Source: Ctenosaura bakeri
Taxonomy: Eukaryota; Chordata; Lepidosauria; Squamata; Iguanidae
DNA length: 64,000 nucleotides
Assembly: GCA_948474755.1 (NCBI GenBank)
Contig: CAOLHI010001153.1
Location: 496,001 to 560,000, forward strand
Direction of reading: 5' to 3'
Positions 46,054-57,947 of this stretch are shown piece by piece. A program made the position numbers and the translations under genes. The notes beneath the pieces are model-generated. The model did no database searches. It saw only the letters and a program-made list of their open reading frames with translations, and was not told where the DNA came from. Each line of letters opens with the position of its first letter. The first letter of the stretch is position 1.

Positions 46054-47645
46054 ACAGCAGAACAGAAAGCAAGGGCCAGCTCTTAACGGAAGTTGAAGGA
46101 GATGCTGATAGGTTGAGTTCTAGAGTTACCTAATCAACAGTGTCCCATTCCCTGATATGTCAGGCCCAAAACTGAGGGGGTGGGTTGGGGTGGGGTATGA
46201 GGTGAACCAAGTGAGGATTGTGAGGATACCCAGAAATGTTTCAGGGATAGCTGATGGTGGAAGTGGGCATGAGGGAAGTAGGGTAAATCATGCCCGGATC
46301 TTGTAAGATCTGGCTAAATCAATAATATAATAACCCAGAGATTGATGGGTAGGGGAGTAGTTGCCAACGTTCATCCTAGGGCTCACATCTAACACAGCCT
46401 TATTTACATCACATATGATGCATGGGGAATTTTTTTCCAGGCTCTGAATTTTTGCTGCCACAGCTTGGGCAACAGGAAGGCTCACACATTGTAACATTGG
46501 TACTCCAGTTCCTGCCTTGCTCCAAATGGATGAAGGGTCCAACTGGATGTTCTCGCTTCCTCCCTCCTCAGTACTGTACCCTCACTCCTAATTTTGTGAT
46601 GTGCCAGCATATGTGCAGGCATAGCACACATGTTTGTGTTAAGCCAGAGAGCCTTGGCATCAGCTGACAGTGGGCAGAGATGGGTGCTCAGGCTTTAAAA
46701 CCATCTCATGCACAAAAATAAAACTTTATGCTCCTTTAGCACCTGCTTTTCCGGAATTTGGCTTCTTGTCTGAACTTCTGAGGAAATGGAACAATTTCCT
46801 GAGATTATAGCTAGTGCCCTGAGAGCTGTCAATCCTGTTGAGCTCCTCAAAAGATAGAAAAATTCCTAGCACTTTGTAGAAAAAGAAATGGGATAGCTGG
46901 CTTCATCTTGTTTGTGTATTTTTCCAAATGCAGATATGCTTTGCCTGTATTTTCCTGATGGAGAAGAAAAGGCTTAAAAGCATAGAGAGTTGGGGTGCTT
47001 GCTTTTGCTGCATATTCTGTCTGTTCTCTCCTTTCACATCACTTCTTATGTGCTTTAAAGTTTCTTGTTTGTCTGTATTAATGAAATGCATGCCTATGTT
47101 TCTTTTCAGCATTTAAAAACACTTCTGTAAGGTCTCTTAAGCCAGATAAGATTAAATTGCATAATGTAACTGGTCTTAGGATACTTCGAGGAACACCAAC
47201 AAGCAGACAAAACATGGGGCCACAAAACCAATGAGAGACCCCAGAAAATATTCCTACCAAGCTTCAATAGCAATAAATCAATAATTGTTCATTGCAATCC
47301 AAAACATAAATTATATGCAACTCCCACTCACTTTTATGGATCTTAGATGCACTAAATTTTATTTTATTTCCCAAAAAGGACAGTTGCCTCTTCCCAAAAA
47401 GGACAGTTACCTTTAGAAGAAAAGCTTGTAGCAATTGGATTGGTTAAGCAAACAGATACATACCCACATGCAAATAATAATTTTCACGCTTTCTCTGCAA
47501 TAACGGTATGGTGCTGCCTTGGTGTTTTACATTCCTGCAATCAGTCTTCTGCACTGCCTAGCTAACTCTGCCTTCCTCCTTGTGTTTGCATTACATAGTG
47601 CATGCACATTGTTTATTCTTTCTGTCTGTCTGTCTTTCTATTTTC
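46054..47645. other. Intron-like sequence without recognised genes
   Basis: Contains only the 24-bp tandem repeat at 47369 and a CTGT run near 47622-47637. Confidence 0.5.
47369..47416. repeat. Two-copy 24-bp direct repeat
   Basis: CCCAAAAAGGACAGTTGCCT and CCCAAAAAGGACAGTTACCT are adjacent, suggesting replication slippage. Confidence 0.7.
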
Positions 47646-47990
47646 AGCAATTGCACAATCTCTGTTCCCTGATATGTATTTATTTGTTTGTTTTGCTGTA
47701 ATTGTGGCATGCTAGTGACTACCATGGCAGCACAATTGTGCAATTACAGCAAAACAAATAATTAAAAAGAGAAATATGTACCGGGGAATGGAGTAAAAGT
47801 AACTTTGTTCCTGATTATTTTTTTTTCTTTTTGTGGCAGTTGTGCAATTTCTGTTCCCTTGTATGTATTTGTTTTAATTTGTTTTGCCATAATGGTATAA
47901 TAGTTGCATTCTGATGACTGCCATGGCTGGCCAATTATGCAATTACAGCAAAACAAAAGGAGTACCAGAGGTCGGAGTAAAAGCAATGTT
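47646..47990. repeat. Tandem duplication of a ~189-bp unit with an internal palindrome
   Basis: CTCTGTTCCCTGATATGTATT (from 47660) recurs as TTCTGTTCCCTTGTATGTATT (from 47849), 189 bp apart. The sequence around ATGCAATTACAGCAAAACAAA recurs in both units. Within unit 1, TTTGTTTTGCTGTAATTG and CAATTACAGCAAAACAAA are inverted repeats around the ACCATGGCAG centre (about 47688-47759), so each unit can fold on itself. Confidence 0.75.
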
Positions 47991-49929
47991 GTAACTGTGA
48001 ACCATGATGTCTTTGTCTGGAAAGTGGAAATGTAGTGACTTCACCCTGCTTGGAGATAGGGAGGGGAAGAAGAGGAGAACCATTCCCACTCACACCACAT
48101 GACTGCCAGAATATCAGAAGTGCAGTGGAATGAAATGATTGCACCAAGAAGCAGTAGTTGAACAACAGTGGTATTGGAGCTATTAACGGGGTTTTCACAT
48201 TATTGAAAAGATGCAATCCAATAACTATGGAAATATAATTCAACAGTGGGAGAATCATGATACCATGTGATAAGAAAAGATCAAACAGAACTAAGCCAGT
48301 GCAGTTGTGCAACAAACCTATCCTGTGATAAAGTCCTTAGTGTGTGAGAGACTTTTTCCATTCCTACCCCAAATTCAGAAGTCAATGGTCACTTCCAAAT
48401 TTGGAAAAAAAATGCCAGCTCTTTCCTATTTTGGAATGGGTGTATCCTCTGGTGGGTCCTGGGGGAACTGGCTAACAGATCTTTCAAAATCTCCATCCCT
48501 GAACTAGACAGACTGGCAGGAAAGGGAGTAGAGGCACTTTGAATTGAGATGAGGGCCAACTTCTGCTTATTTGTATACCTGAGGGGGACCAAAGAGGTTC
48601 TTATCCTAGGCCAGCACTCTTTTCTAACATCAATGAAAGCAGAAGGATGTGTTTGGGGGACTATACAACTGATATGGAGAGTTGCAGGGCATATCCATAT
48701 CAGTCACAATGTGTTGTCAAATCTCATTTTTTAAATGTTTGATTCCACACTGAGTACAGGTGGGTATTGGAAGTGAAATTAACCATTCTAACAAAATAAG
48801 TTGTTTATTAATAGGAGATTAGATAGGAGAAATTTTACTTGAATATTTAAACCTAGCACATTAGCCATATTCTGTTTGTGGTTCCCTGGTATGTATTTAT
48901 TTTCGGCTGTTTGTTCTGTGATTTCTTATTAATATCTATACATATTAATGTTTCAGTAGTTCATATTATCTGTCTGACTATATATCCAGCTAGTTTAGCT
49001 CTACTTCCTTGTCTTGGTAAATATTTGCAATATTGTAGTGGAATTGAGATAGAGACCCAAGGTTTTAGAAAAAAGATTTATTGCGCACAATGTCCCAGTG
49101 AGATACCTCTCAAAAGTCTGGGTCCCACCTCCTTACATTCAGAGCATTTTATACATCTCCAATACAAATACATCCCATGTCCAAAAAGAGAAACTGACAC
49201 GTACAAATGGTTCCCACCATTCTCTTGCCTAATCTTACTAATGTTGCAAAGTAAGGGAAGCTTTGCAAGGCACATTCCGTCCTCCCTAACACTGTCTCAC
49301 AGAGTGCCATTGTATTCCTTTCAAACACAGAGAGATTTCAATTGCAGAGGAAATTAACTAATTTTCCTCACTTCCTGAGGTCATCTAGGCTGACCCACTT
49401 TAATATTAGTGATTATAAAATTAAAGCTCTTTGAACACAAGTTCTGTAAACTTTTGTCTAGCCTACTTATAGCCTGTTGAATCAGATTTTTTTTTAAAAA
49501 AATATAATTAAATATATAGTGCATTCATTTCCACAGTGGTAGGACTGTGTGTATTCTGTGGATTTGTACTTTTTTATGTGTAGTATTTAGTACCACAGAA
49601 TCTTAAATCTGTAAATTGTATTAAAATGCAAATATCTGACAGCAGTAGCCTTACAGATTTTGTCTGTTATGGCCTGGGTCTTGAAAAAAAAGAAAGAGGG
49701 ATATGTTCGAACAAAAACTATTGGTATTTATTGTTCAGTTGCCTGTGTAAGTGGCATTTTGCAGAATAATAGCAACAATACCACTGATAGCAACAAGTTG
49801 ATTTACTGCTGTGAAGGATTTTCAGTCTAAAACTTGACAGTGGGGGAGATGACAAAGGAAGGAAAGGGAAGGGCAGTGAGGGGGTGGTGCTGAGTAACAA
49901 ATGTAAACAAAGACTGTTAGTTGTATATC
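47991..49929. other. Intron-like sequence without recognised genes
   Basis: 49045-49345 (from GAGATAGAGACCCAAGGTTT to AACACAGAGAGATTTCAATT) has a reversed polyadenylation-like TTTATTGCGC and may be an old LTR or LINE end on the minus strand, but no second copy is in the window to test this. Confidence 0.45.
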
Positions 49930-50065
49930 AGATGAACCTATCACAGGGTTTTCTGGGGCTGAGAGTGTGTGATGTGGTCACTCAGTGGTTTTCCAAGGCC
50001 AAGTGGGGAATTGAATTTAAATGAATATGATGTAATATTCAAGCCATTACACCATGTTGGCTTTC
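49930..50065 (-). mobile_element. tRNA-headed Sauria-type SINE, inverted, tail-truncated
   Basis: The right edge, read on the minus strand, gives AGCCAACATGGTGTAATGGC, the tRNA-like head. CCTATCACAGGGTTTTCTGG and the centre GTGGTCACTCAGTGG follow toward the left. The terminal Bov-B stem (AAGTCGGAAATGACT-type) is missing or too diverged to recognise. Confidence 0.75.
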
Positions 50066-51300
50066 ATTTGTAGTGAGATATTTATATCAATGACTGATTT
50101 TTTAAGATCCTTTCTTTTCTCTAAGGAACTTCTGGTTACACTGTTGGCTTTCCATCTTGTCCTGCCCATGGCAGCCAGAAATTTAGGCAATGCAGCTTTC
50201 CCCTTAGTGTTTCTACCTGCCAGAAGAAGTTGCACCTACTGAGTTTCTGTCTACCTTGGATCTGTAAAGGCATTGAGTTTTTTTTTTATAGGAAACAGTT
50301 AATTTGGCAGTCCTTGAGTTTCTCATATTTATATTTTGGATAACGTAAATGCTCATATTTAATCTTGAATTTTGAGTTTGACTTTAGGATTTTAAAATAC
50401 CTTCTCTTCTTAAATTTTTTTAAAGCACATTATCATATTTTAGCGGTTCAGTTTCATTTATGCCAAAGAAAAACTAGATCTTCTCTGAAGGTTCTAGCTG
50501 TCATTTTATGAAGCTGGTAAAAACCTGCCTTTCTGGTTTATAGTGCTGTTGCTGATCTATAAAGCATGATCTTATGACTCATTTTGAACAATTCTTTGTT
50601 CACCCTTGAAAGCATAACTGATGGTATTTCAAATAAACCTGCTCCCTCTAAGAATGCAAGCCTCTAGCAAGTTTGGTCTTAGTATGAAGCCGAAATTGTG
50701 TAACTTTAGAAATATCCTCTATCTAGGTAACTGGCTTGTATGCACACACTGTCTCCCCCTCCTTCCTTCTGGCTCTTTTTCTAGCTCTCCCTCTGATAGA
50801 GATTAGTACTCATTCTGTTAAAAAGATAGCTGAGTCTGTCACAGAATGTAATTTTGCAGCACATTATAAAACAACTCTTCTGGTAGTCTGCTTTTATTAA
50901 AAGTGGGTGTGCATTGGAGGCATGCATTATGTATGAGGGGAATACTGTCCACACTCAACTTTATCTCATTGAGTCATATGTCTACTGCTTAGTTATTAAT
51001 AATGCAAACCACAACAGTTCGTCACAAGGCAGAGTGTGCTTCAGCACTCATTTGTTTTCTTTTTTTGATAAGAACCTACTATGTCAGATACATGCCTGAC
51101 TAGCTTCTTTACTAATTTAATTTTTAAGACATAATACCACATCAGGACTGCATAAATTCTGTTATGATATTACGGAGCAAATGAGAATTGCTGAGCATCA
51201 GCTCAAATGCTTTAGCTATAAGGTACTAGCTATGGGTCTTGTATGAATAGCCTCTATGTAGTGATGTATTTCATAGATTGAACAGATTTTGCTCTAGCTG
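50066..51300. other. Intron-like sequence without recognised genes
   Basis: No exon, RNA gene or repeat family recognised. Confidence 0.5.
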
Positions 51301-51755
51301 CAGATATTGGCCCTCCACATTTGCAACTTTTATCATTTGCAGATTTCATCATTCTTGGATTATTTGTTGCTGCCTGTGCTGCTGTCCTGTGCCAGTTTTA
51401 GAAGAGACCTACAAGTTTGGCCTCATGTTTGCAAGCCTTGAGAAACTGGGAGACTGTGAACATACATTTCTTTAAAAAATGGCATAGGACAGCAGCAGAG
51501 GTGGTGGAAGGCCCCTCCAGCTGCCCGCTTCTGCCTTGCAGAGGAACCCTGCACCTTCAAGGAAGATCTAGGCAGCTGGCATGCTCCCCATCATGGATTC
51601 AAATGTATTGTGTACTGTACATTTGAATCCATAGTGGGTTGAATCTGCAGATGGCATTTTTTTGTGTCTGTGTTAAATATGGGGCTTATAGATATTCATG
51701 TTTTCTCCTTGAAGATCTTGTGCTCCTAACCCCCCTGAATGCGGAGGGATGACTA
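51301..51755. mobile_element. Pogo-like MITE, diverged
   Basis: The left side reads ATTGGCCCTCCACATTTGCA and the right side GAATGCGGAGGGATGACTATA. They are inverted relative to each other and resemble the ends of the other pogo-like copies. The interior includes an inverted pair around 51596-51632 (GATTCAAATG and CATTTGAATC). The exact left end is uncertain. Confidence 0.5.
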
Positions 51756-54161
51756 TATTTTCTTGTTAAATAACTATGAATGCTTATATTTAAATGAAAG
51801 TAACTTAACTACGAAGCCATACTGAACTAAAATATTTATCCCACCATTGAGGGGAAAAAAATAAAAGCACACAAATATCTTTCTCATCCTTGTTTTCCCT
51901 GAGTAGCTGTAATAAAAAATGGGAGGAGATTTTTGAATCATTATGGGAGATACTATAGCTGAGTAGAACAGTACATACACAGAATGCAGAAAGACCTTGG
52001 TCAGTCAATGGCATCTCCAGTTTAAAAAAAAAATAGCAACTGAGGGAAAAGGTCTGTGCCTGGGATGCTGAAGTGTTCTTGGAAGATTGTTACATGCTTA
52101 TTACCTGGTTATATGACATGTACCACTTGCTGAATTTCCCCTGTCTGTACAATGAATAGAGGTATAGGAGCCCTGTCCAGTTTTCAGTGTGGCATCCTTA
52201 AGGGTTATATGGACATATAGTTCGAGCTGGTACAAAGTAGATTCCTGCATTAATATCTAGTTTTAGGGATAATCCACAAATCAGTAACTTCATACTATGA
52301 TCTCTTGTGCTGATGTCCCTCAGCCTCCTACCTCCTAGGCATAACCTAGGGTCTAGAAAGTGCATGGTTGAAATACTGCATAATAATGAGAATTGTTGCT
52401 GTGATGCTTTGGGAGGGACTGCAGGAATGGCCTCTGTCCTCAGGCTGAGGATAGTTGTAATTGGATTGACCAGTTCCTGGTACTTATTAATAAAATTCAT
52501 TTCCTCTTAATGCTGCTTTCCTGCTCATTACATATTTTAACTTTACTCTGGCAATTATTTAATTAAATATGAATTTAAATACTTATCTAGAATTTAAATT
52601 CTTATTTTCATATTAAGGTTTATTGTATGCTAATTATTGCCTTGAGGTCTGGGAAAAGTGATGTAGGAGATGTCTTTGTGAAAAGGTCTTTTTTGCCTTG
52701 AGAACATTAGCTTTCAATGTAGTATAATCTCTCACAACCAGACCATGGCAGTTTGCATGCATTTTATTCTAGACTTCTTTCCTTTCGTTCCATGTTCTTG
52801 GCACACTGAATATTGGCACAGTCACTCCCTTTTCCTCATATTTGTCTCTCTTCTCCAGATTTTAAAAAAGAAAAGAAGAGGGGAAATACCTCCCACTAAG
52901 TTCCAGCATAGAGGAAGTTCTGCTCTATTGATATTCAGATGGCAATAACGGGAGCATTCTGCTTTTTTGTTTATTGGGCATATCAGCCAACTATTGCTAT
53001 TTTAATAACAAGATTCCAAGTAATAAAAAAAATAATTAGCAGACATGCAATTGGTTTGATACATTCCTGTTTTTCCTACTGAAAACCATGGACTGTTCTT
53101 CTTGATCATTCTACATGCCTAAAGGTTAAAAGTTCAATTTTCAAAAATCGAGACAGCTAAAAGTTGAGCAGGAGCAGTGGCCCAGTATTGCATTGGTTAA
53201 GAGCACTAAATTTGTCCATAGGAAAGATGTCTAAGAGTGCTGACCTGTCTGAAGAGTGAATAGAGAAGACAGTAGCAGGGATTGTGCTGGGAAAATAGAC
53301 AGGGAGAAGTGTCAGTGGTATGAAGAAGCCATTGGGAACAGCATGTATTATAGAGTCTGCTGTCATGAATAGAAAAGAGGAATGGAAACAGGAGTGGTGG
53401 GGAGAAGTAATGAGTAGCAATTAGAAAAGCAACTTTTGGTGTAGGGTTCTTAGGTGCAAAATCCTTGGTTGCTTCTGTACTTATGGTGAAGTTGTCCATT
53501 GTTGTGTGCAACTTTATAAAGCAAAACCAAAGCTGTTTAAGCAGTAAGGGCTAATGTTTCAGTTGACAACTGACCTCATAATAAACATTAGCCTCTGCAG
53601 TATCAGCCGGTAACATATACGTAATTTGCCAGCAATGTTTATAAAGTCATTGTGTTCATATAGTTGATGTGTGTAACCTTGCACTGACAAAGCTGTTGAT
53701 GCATGACCCATCTTAAGCATTTTTTTTTTTACAGAACAAGACAATGTAGAGATGAGGCACTGGGCTTCCCCACCCCCTTTCCTTTGTGGGGTTGAAACAT
53801 AAGTTTATAGAAATGTGTGTAAGTAGGGGGCATGATTTCCGAGTCAACAGTGCAGAAAAACATACAGCTCAAGAGATCAGTCACAGCTTGAATCGGTTGT
53901 CTGAATTTTCCCTTACTAATTAAAAGTTGGTTATTTAAATAAGTGTATTTACTCAACATTTTTTACTAAGTGACTAAAGTGAGCATGAAGGCTTTTTTTT
54001 TGCTCCTTGCCATCTAGATTTTAGTTAAAGATCAGTAAGTCTGTTTCTGATCAAACAATTTCCTTTGGTAGACAAAGCTAGCTGAATGCATGAATGCCAC
54101 TGTGGAGTTTACAAAAGAATGAACACTTGTATGAAAAGACTCTGTACATTCTTTCCCACAG
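51756..54161. other. Intron immediately upstream of the FERM exon
   Basis: No repeats recognised in 2.4 kb. The last 30 bases before the exon form a pyrimidine-rich splice acceptor tract. Open frames of up to 101 codons on the minus strand (53206-53511) have no recognisable domain. Confidence 0.55.
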
Positions 54162-54266
54162 AAGTCAACGAAAGGGTCGGTTGTCCTAGGCTACGTATTC
54201 CGGCATTTAAACCTTGTGGAGATAGATTACTTTGGACTCCGTTACTGTGACAGAAGTCACCAGACG
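54162..54266 (+). CDS. EPB41L4A: Coding exon of a FERM-domain protein, probably band 4.1-like 4A
   Basis: Seen: a 105-bp exon-like block of 35 open codons, preceded by a pyrimidine-rich tract ending CTTTCCCACAG and followed by a canonical GTGAGT donor. The peptide begins [13 protein letters not shown], continues with [14 protein letters not shown] and ends CDRSHQT. Known: this is the F1 (ubiquitin-like) lobe of the FERM domain, where the [VE]xDYFGLR signature occurs across band 4.1, FARP and FRMD proteins. The CDRSHQT continuation fits EPB41L4A better than EPB41L4B as I recall them. FERM proteins link membrane proteins to the cortical cytoskeleton. Inferred: an early internal exon, apparently in phase 0 on both sides, of a gene on the + strand. 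The reading frame runs open past the donor to 54494, but that extension loses all FERM similarity and is intron. No other exon of the gene was found in the window. Confidence is high for a FERM exon and somewhat lower for the exact paralogue. Confidence 0.88.
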
Positions 54267-55615
54267 GTGAGTAGAAACATGACAGACAGATTTTCCAATG
54301 GTAAACATTATACTGTTAGTCACTCTTTTTCCAATCATATTTTTAACTGTCATATACTTTGCCCACAAATCAGTCTTTTAATCACCCAAAAGCTGAACTG
54401 TCATGTTTCTGTGCAAAAAAAATTGCTGTCAGGAATTCTTTTTTCTTGCCCTGGTAATCAGTTATATAGAAATTTCTCTTTTCTCTTCAGATAAACAAAC
54501 CTTTCAGGAACAGAAACAAGCCCTTAATATCCCTGTATGATTATGGTGTGATAGCAGAAAGCTCGAAATGATAGAATAAGCGGTTATGTAAATTAATATT
54601 AAAAGTGAAAAACTACTCAGCCAGATTTGTTCTCTGATTGAATTGTTTCTATCAGAGGAGGTGGCATTAGGGCAGCCCCCTCACCAGCAGTCTTCTATAC
54701 AACCTCAAAAACTTCTGTGGAGAGCTGGGAAAACCTGGAGAGTACATTTTGGGGTGTGGAGCACAGCCCCAGAGAACCCTGTGATATATTTTCCTTGGGG
54801 TCACCAAAAGTCAGAAATGACTTGTAGGCCCACATCAACAATAAAGTCACTGAAGGGAGGGGGAGTGGTAGAAAGTCAGTCCTGTTGCATTAGCATATGT
54901 CCACTGTGTGCTTTATCTTATGAATACCTAAAACTTGATTCTTTGATTCAAAATATGGTTACAATGTTGACAATTAGTTATAAGCAACTTGGCAACAATC
55001 ATACACATTCTCCGTGATTAAGCTAGAAATAACTATGGTCCTTGCAACTTGCAATCAGTTCTCTGAACATTTCTTTATTTACTAAAATCTGATTATTAAA
55101 TACAATTGTAATTGTGAAAACAGAGAGATCTTCAACAGTTTCAGGAACATTGTAGGCGTGTTATTGTTTATATCAGTGAACTAAAACAGAGGATTTTTTT
55201 CTTCTAACAGCTATATTTCAGTGGTATGGGAAAGGATTTTCTTCCTGTACTCATTACTATGGGTGGATATTGATCCAGTCTGAGCGATGGGAAGGGGAGG
55301 AGGAAGGGTCGCTTAGGTGGCTGCTGATGGTGCAGGGATTGCTTTGTAGTGTCTTCTGTGGTTTTCTAAGAATTGCTAAGATTTAATACCTGAACTGGAC
55401 ACTTGGGGGCATCAGAGAGCATTTTCTTGTATTTTCTAATTTTGTATTTTCTAATTGTATTGTATTTTCTAATAACAAGATAGTAACAGCAACGGCGGCT
55501 TGTTAGTGACAAGTAACTCAGCAAACTACCTTTCTGGACTTCTTGCCACAGTAACAAGTAAATTACCTGTTGGGTGATTGTGGTAAAGAGTAATATAACT
55601 AATTCCTATTAAATA
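54267..55615. other. Intron immediately downstream of the FERM exon
   Basis: Begins with GTGAGTAGAAAC, a strong donor context. It includes the SINE tail at 54770-54845. No further exon recognised. Confidence 0.55.
54770..54845 (+). mobile_element. SINE tail fragment (Bov-B-type)
   Basis: AGAACCCTGTGATATATTTT, then GGGGTCACCAAAAGTCAGAA and ATGACTTGTAGGCCC, match the tail of the SINE family. The preceding 100 bp (from about 54655) may be a diverged body, but a tRNA-like head is not recognisable. It lies about 500 bp downstream of the exon. Confidence 0.75.
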
Positions 55616-55720
55616 CAGTGGCCCCTTGACTTTTGCGAGGGTTTGGGATGCAAATAGTTCCCTCCCACCCATGAGCACTCCCCCTCTCATTCTCTCCTGG
55701 GTCTCACTCCTTCTGTTCCG

Positions 55721-55753
<33 letters not shown>

Positions 55754-56265
55754 GCCTGGGCGTGTATGCCTGCCTTCCTTGTGTCTGGGCAAAAGACAAA
55801 GGAGTGGGAGGAGGCAACCCTACTTGTGGAGAAAACATGCATGGGCTTCCCTCCAGTCTCTCCTCCCTTGCCTTTTGCCCAGGCATGCTGCCTTCCTTCT
55901 CCATGCCAAGGCAAAAGGCAAGCAAATGGGAGGAGGCAGCTCTGCACATGGAGGAGGCATATGCGTGCCTTCCTCCCCATTCCTTTCCTTTTTGTCTGGG
56001 CATGCATGCCTTCCATCTATGCACCTGGGCAAAAGGGAAGCGAAGGGGAGGAGGTAGCCCTACACACGCAGAAAGTGTGTGTGTGTCTCCCTCCATTCTC
56101 CCCCTCCCTTTCCCTTGCCTTTTGCCCAGGCACTGTGCCTTCCTTCCATGCACTCAGGCAACAGGCAAGTGAATGGGAAGGGAAGAATGGGGAGGCAGAT
56201 AAGCAGCCAGTTTTCAAATAATCAAATTTGTGAAGGTCAAATCTGTGAATGTGGAGGGAGCACTA
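55616..56265 (+). mobile_element. Pogo/Tigger-like MITE with internal minisatellite, copy B
   Basis: 650 bp. The left end CAGTGGCCCCTTGACTTTTG and right end AATGTGGAGGGAGCACTA are flanked by TA. The interior holds a GTT run (55720-55752) and about four imperfect units of roughly 120 bp. The units are recognisable by GGGCAAAAG followed by GGGAGGAGGCA or a variant, near 55807, 55929, 56046 and 56172. Because the units are GC-rich and near a multiple of three in length, long open frames appear on both strands. They have no protein similarity and are not genes. Confidence 0.78.
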
Positions 56266-56267
56266 TA

Positions 56268-57483
56268 GTAGTATTCCAAAGTTTGCCTGATTCTAGTTTC
56301 AAACACATTTTAGAACAAGATTGGACAGTATGTTTTTTATATACATGAATTCACAAATTGGTCTGAATCCCCAAACTTGTTTGTGCTATTATATTTAGAG
56401 TTTATGTAGCTAATTTATTTGTGTAACATGTCATTTTTGCGTACATATAACATTTTAAAGCTCTGTGCAAATATAGCCACAGCAAGTAATTATTATCTGT
56501 TGGTGAAGAGGCTAGGAAGTGACCCAATTTCTTCTTCTCCTTTACCATTCTTTGGTCAGATGATTGAATTTGTACAGACTGCTTGCTGGAGTTTTGAACT
56601 AGAAGCATTTCTGTGGTTGTTATATATGTTCTTGAATTTTCCAGAGTAAAGACTTCTGTGCCAACAGGTTTTGGTAAGGTGGGTATGAAAATCGTGCTAG
56701 CACTGAGTATGGTATATGTGTAGGTTGGGTGCTTTGCTTGGTGTACGATGCTCACAATTGATGTAGCATAGACTATAGTAAACCAGACCTTTTACAAGTC
56801 CACTACATTAAGACAAATCCTTCACCTGACATTTAGGTGTTTTCTTGAAGAAACTGGATGAGTGTATTGACTTACTTCTTTCTGGTGTAGTTCAGATTTT
56901 CTTAGAATTCTTTCAATATGCTAGGTGATGTGACAAACTTTCAGCCTTGATTTCATTGCATATCTCCAAACCCACTGGTAATTCATCCTCTTCTTTGCTT
57001 GTTATACCTTGTTTTTCCTTCCTGCACAGAAATTTGTGCACATTTTTCATTTGCATTTTTCATAATGCAAGCATACATTTGTGAATTTTTCCTAAAATGC
57101 ATGTTCAACTTTTATCAAGGTCAGCCACCTTTGGGCTGCTGTATTTATTGGAGAATGTCAGCTCTGCCACAACTAACTAACTAACTAAAATAAAATCACT
57201 GTGCATCCCAGCGTTACGTCACTTGTGTATATCTGCATGAAACCACAACATTTTAAAAGCAGAAGTGTGGGTAAAATCTATCACATTAAACAAAACATAA
57301 CTTTCAACTCCACCAAGGTCATATATGGGATTGAATTCTAGCACCATGGATGTAGCATGTAATTTGTGGCAAAACCCATCAGTGATCAGTGGACAAGTTT
57401 TAGCAATCGCCACCAAAAAATTGGAACAACCTGTTGCTAAATATTTCAATTCTGAGTAACACAGCTTTTCCAACATGACTATG
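56268..57483. other. Intron-like sequence without recognised genes
   Basis: A CTAA run near 57173-57187 is the only simple repeat. No exon recognised. Confidence 0.5.
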
Positions 57484-57683
57484 AGCCTTTCTGCACTACA
57501 CTGTTATAGTGCTGTTATTCCACCTTCAACATCCTGTGGAATCCTGGGGGTTGCAGTTTAGGGAGAGGCATTTAGAATTCTCAGCTAGAGAACTCTTGGG
57601 CCTCTGTAAACTACAGACACCAGAATTCCACAGGGTGTTGAAAGTGGGATAATAGCATTATAACAGTGTAGTGCAGAAAGGCT
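57484..57683. mobile_element. Palindromic MITE, family GGCCATTTCTGCAC, copy 4
   Basis: 200 bp. The ends are mutated (AGCCTTTCTGCACTACACTG and GTAGTGCAGAAAGGCT), but the arms and internal TTCAACATCCTGTGGAATCC block match the other copies. No clear target duplication remains. Confidence 0.82.
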
Positions 57684-57947
57684 TTAAATTTCCTGTAGAG
57701 ACATATTGTGATCCAACTATACCTGAGTAAAGAGGACTTGGATCTATAGCCTTGACACTTGTTTGCATCCTGATGCTGTATGGCTTTAATTTAGATCATA
57801 ATATCACTCTTAACTACAGTACCATCCAATTAATTCCATTGTTAGACCTTGGGAATTCTGTAACTGTAACTGGATGCAGTTTGTTTTTTCCATTCCAGTG
57901 GACTTCGCTGAGGAAGGCAGAAGCTGAAATGTTTGATGATATCAATA

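Noticed and set aside
53206..53511. 101-codon minus-strand open frame near the exon
   Set aside because: No recognisable domain, no splice-site support, and it overlaps another frame on the same strand.
55626..56221. Long open frames (up to 166 codons) on both strands
   Set aside because: They run through a GC-rich minisatellite inside a pogo-like MITE; overlapping frames on both strands with repeated peptides are composition artefacts.
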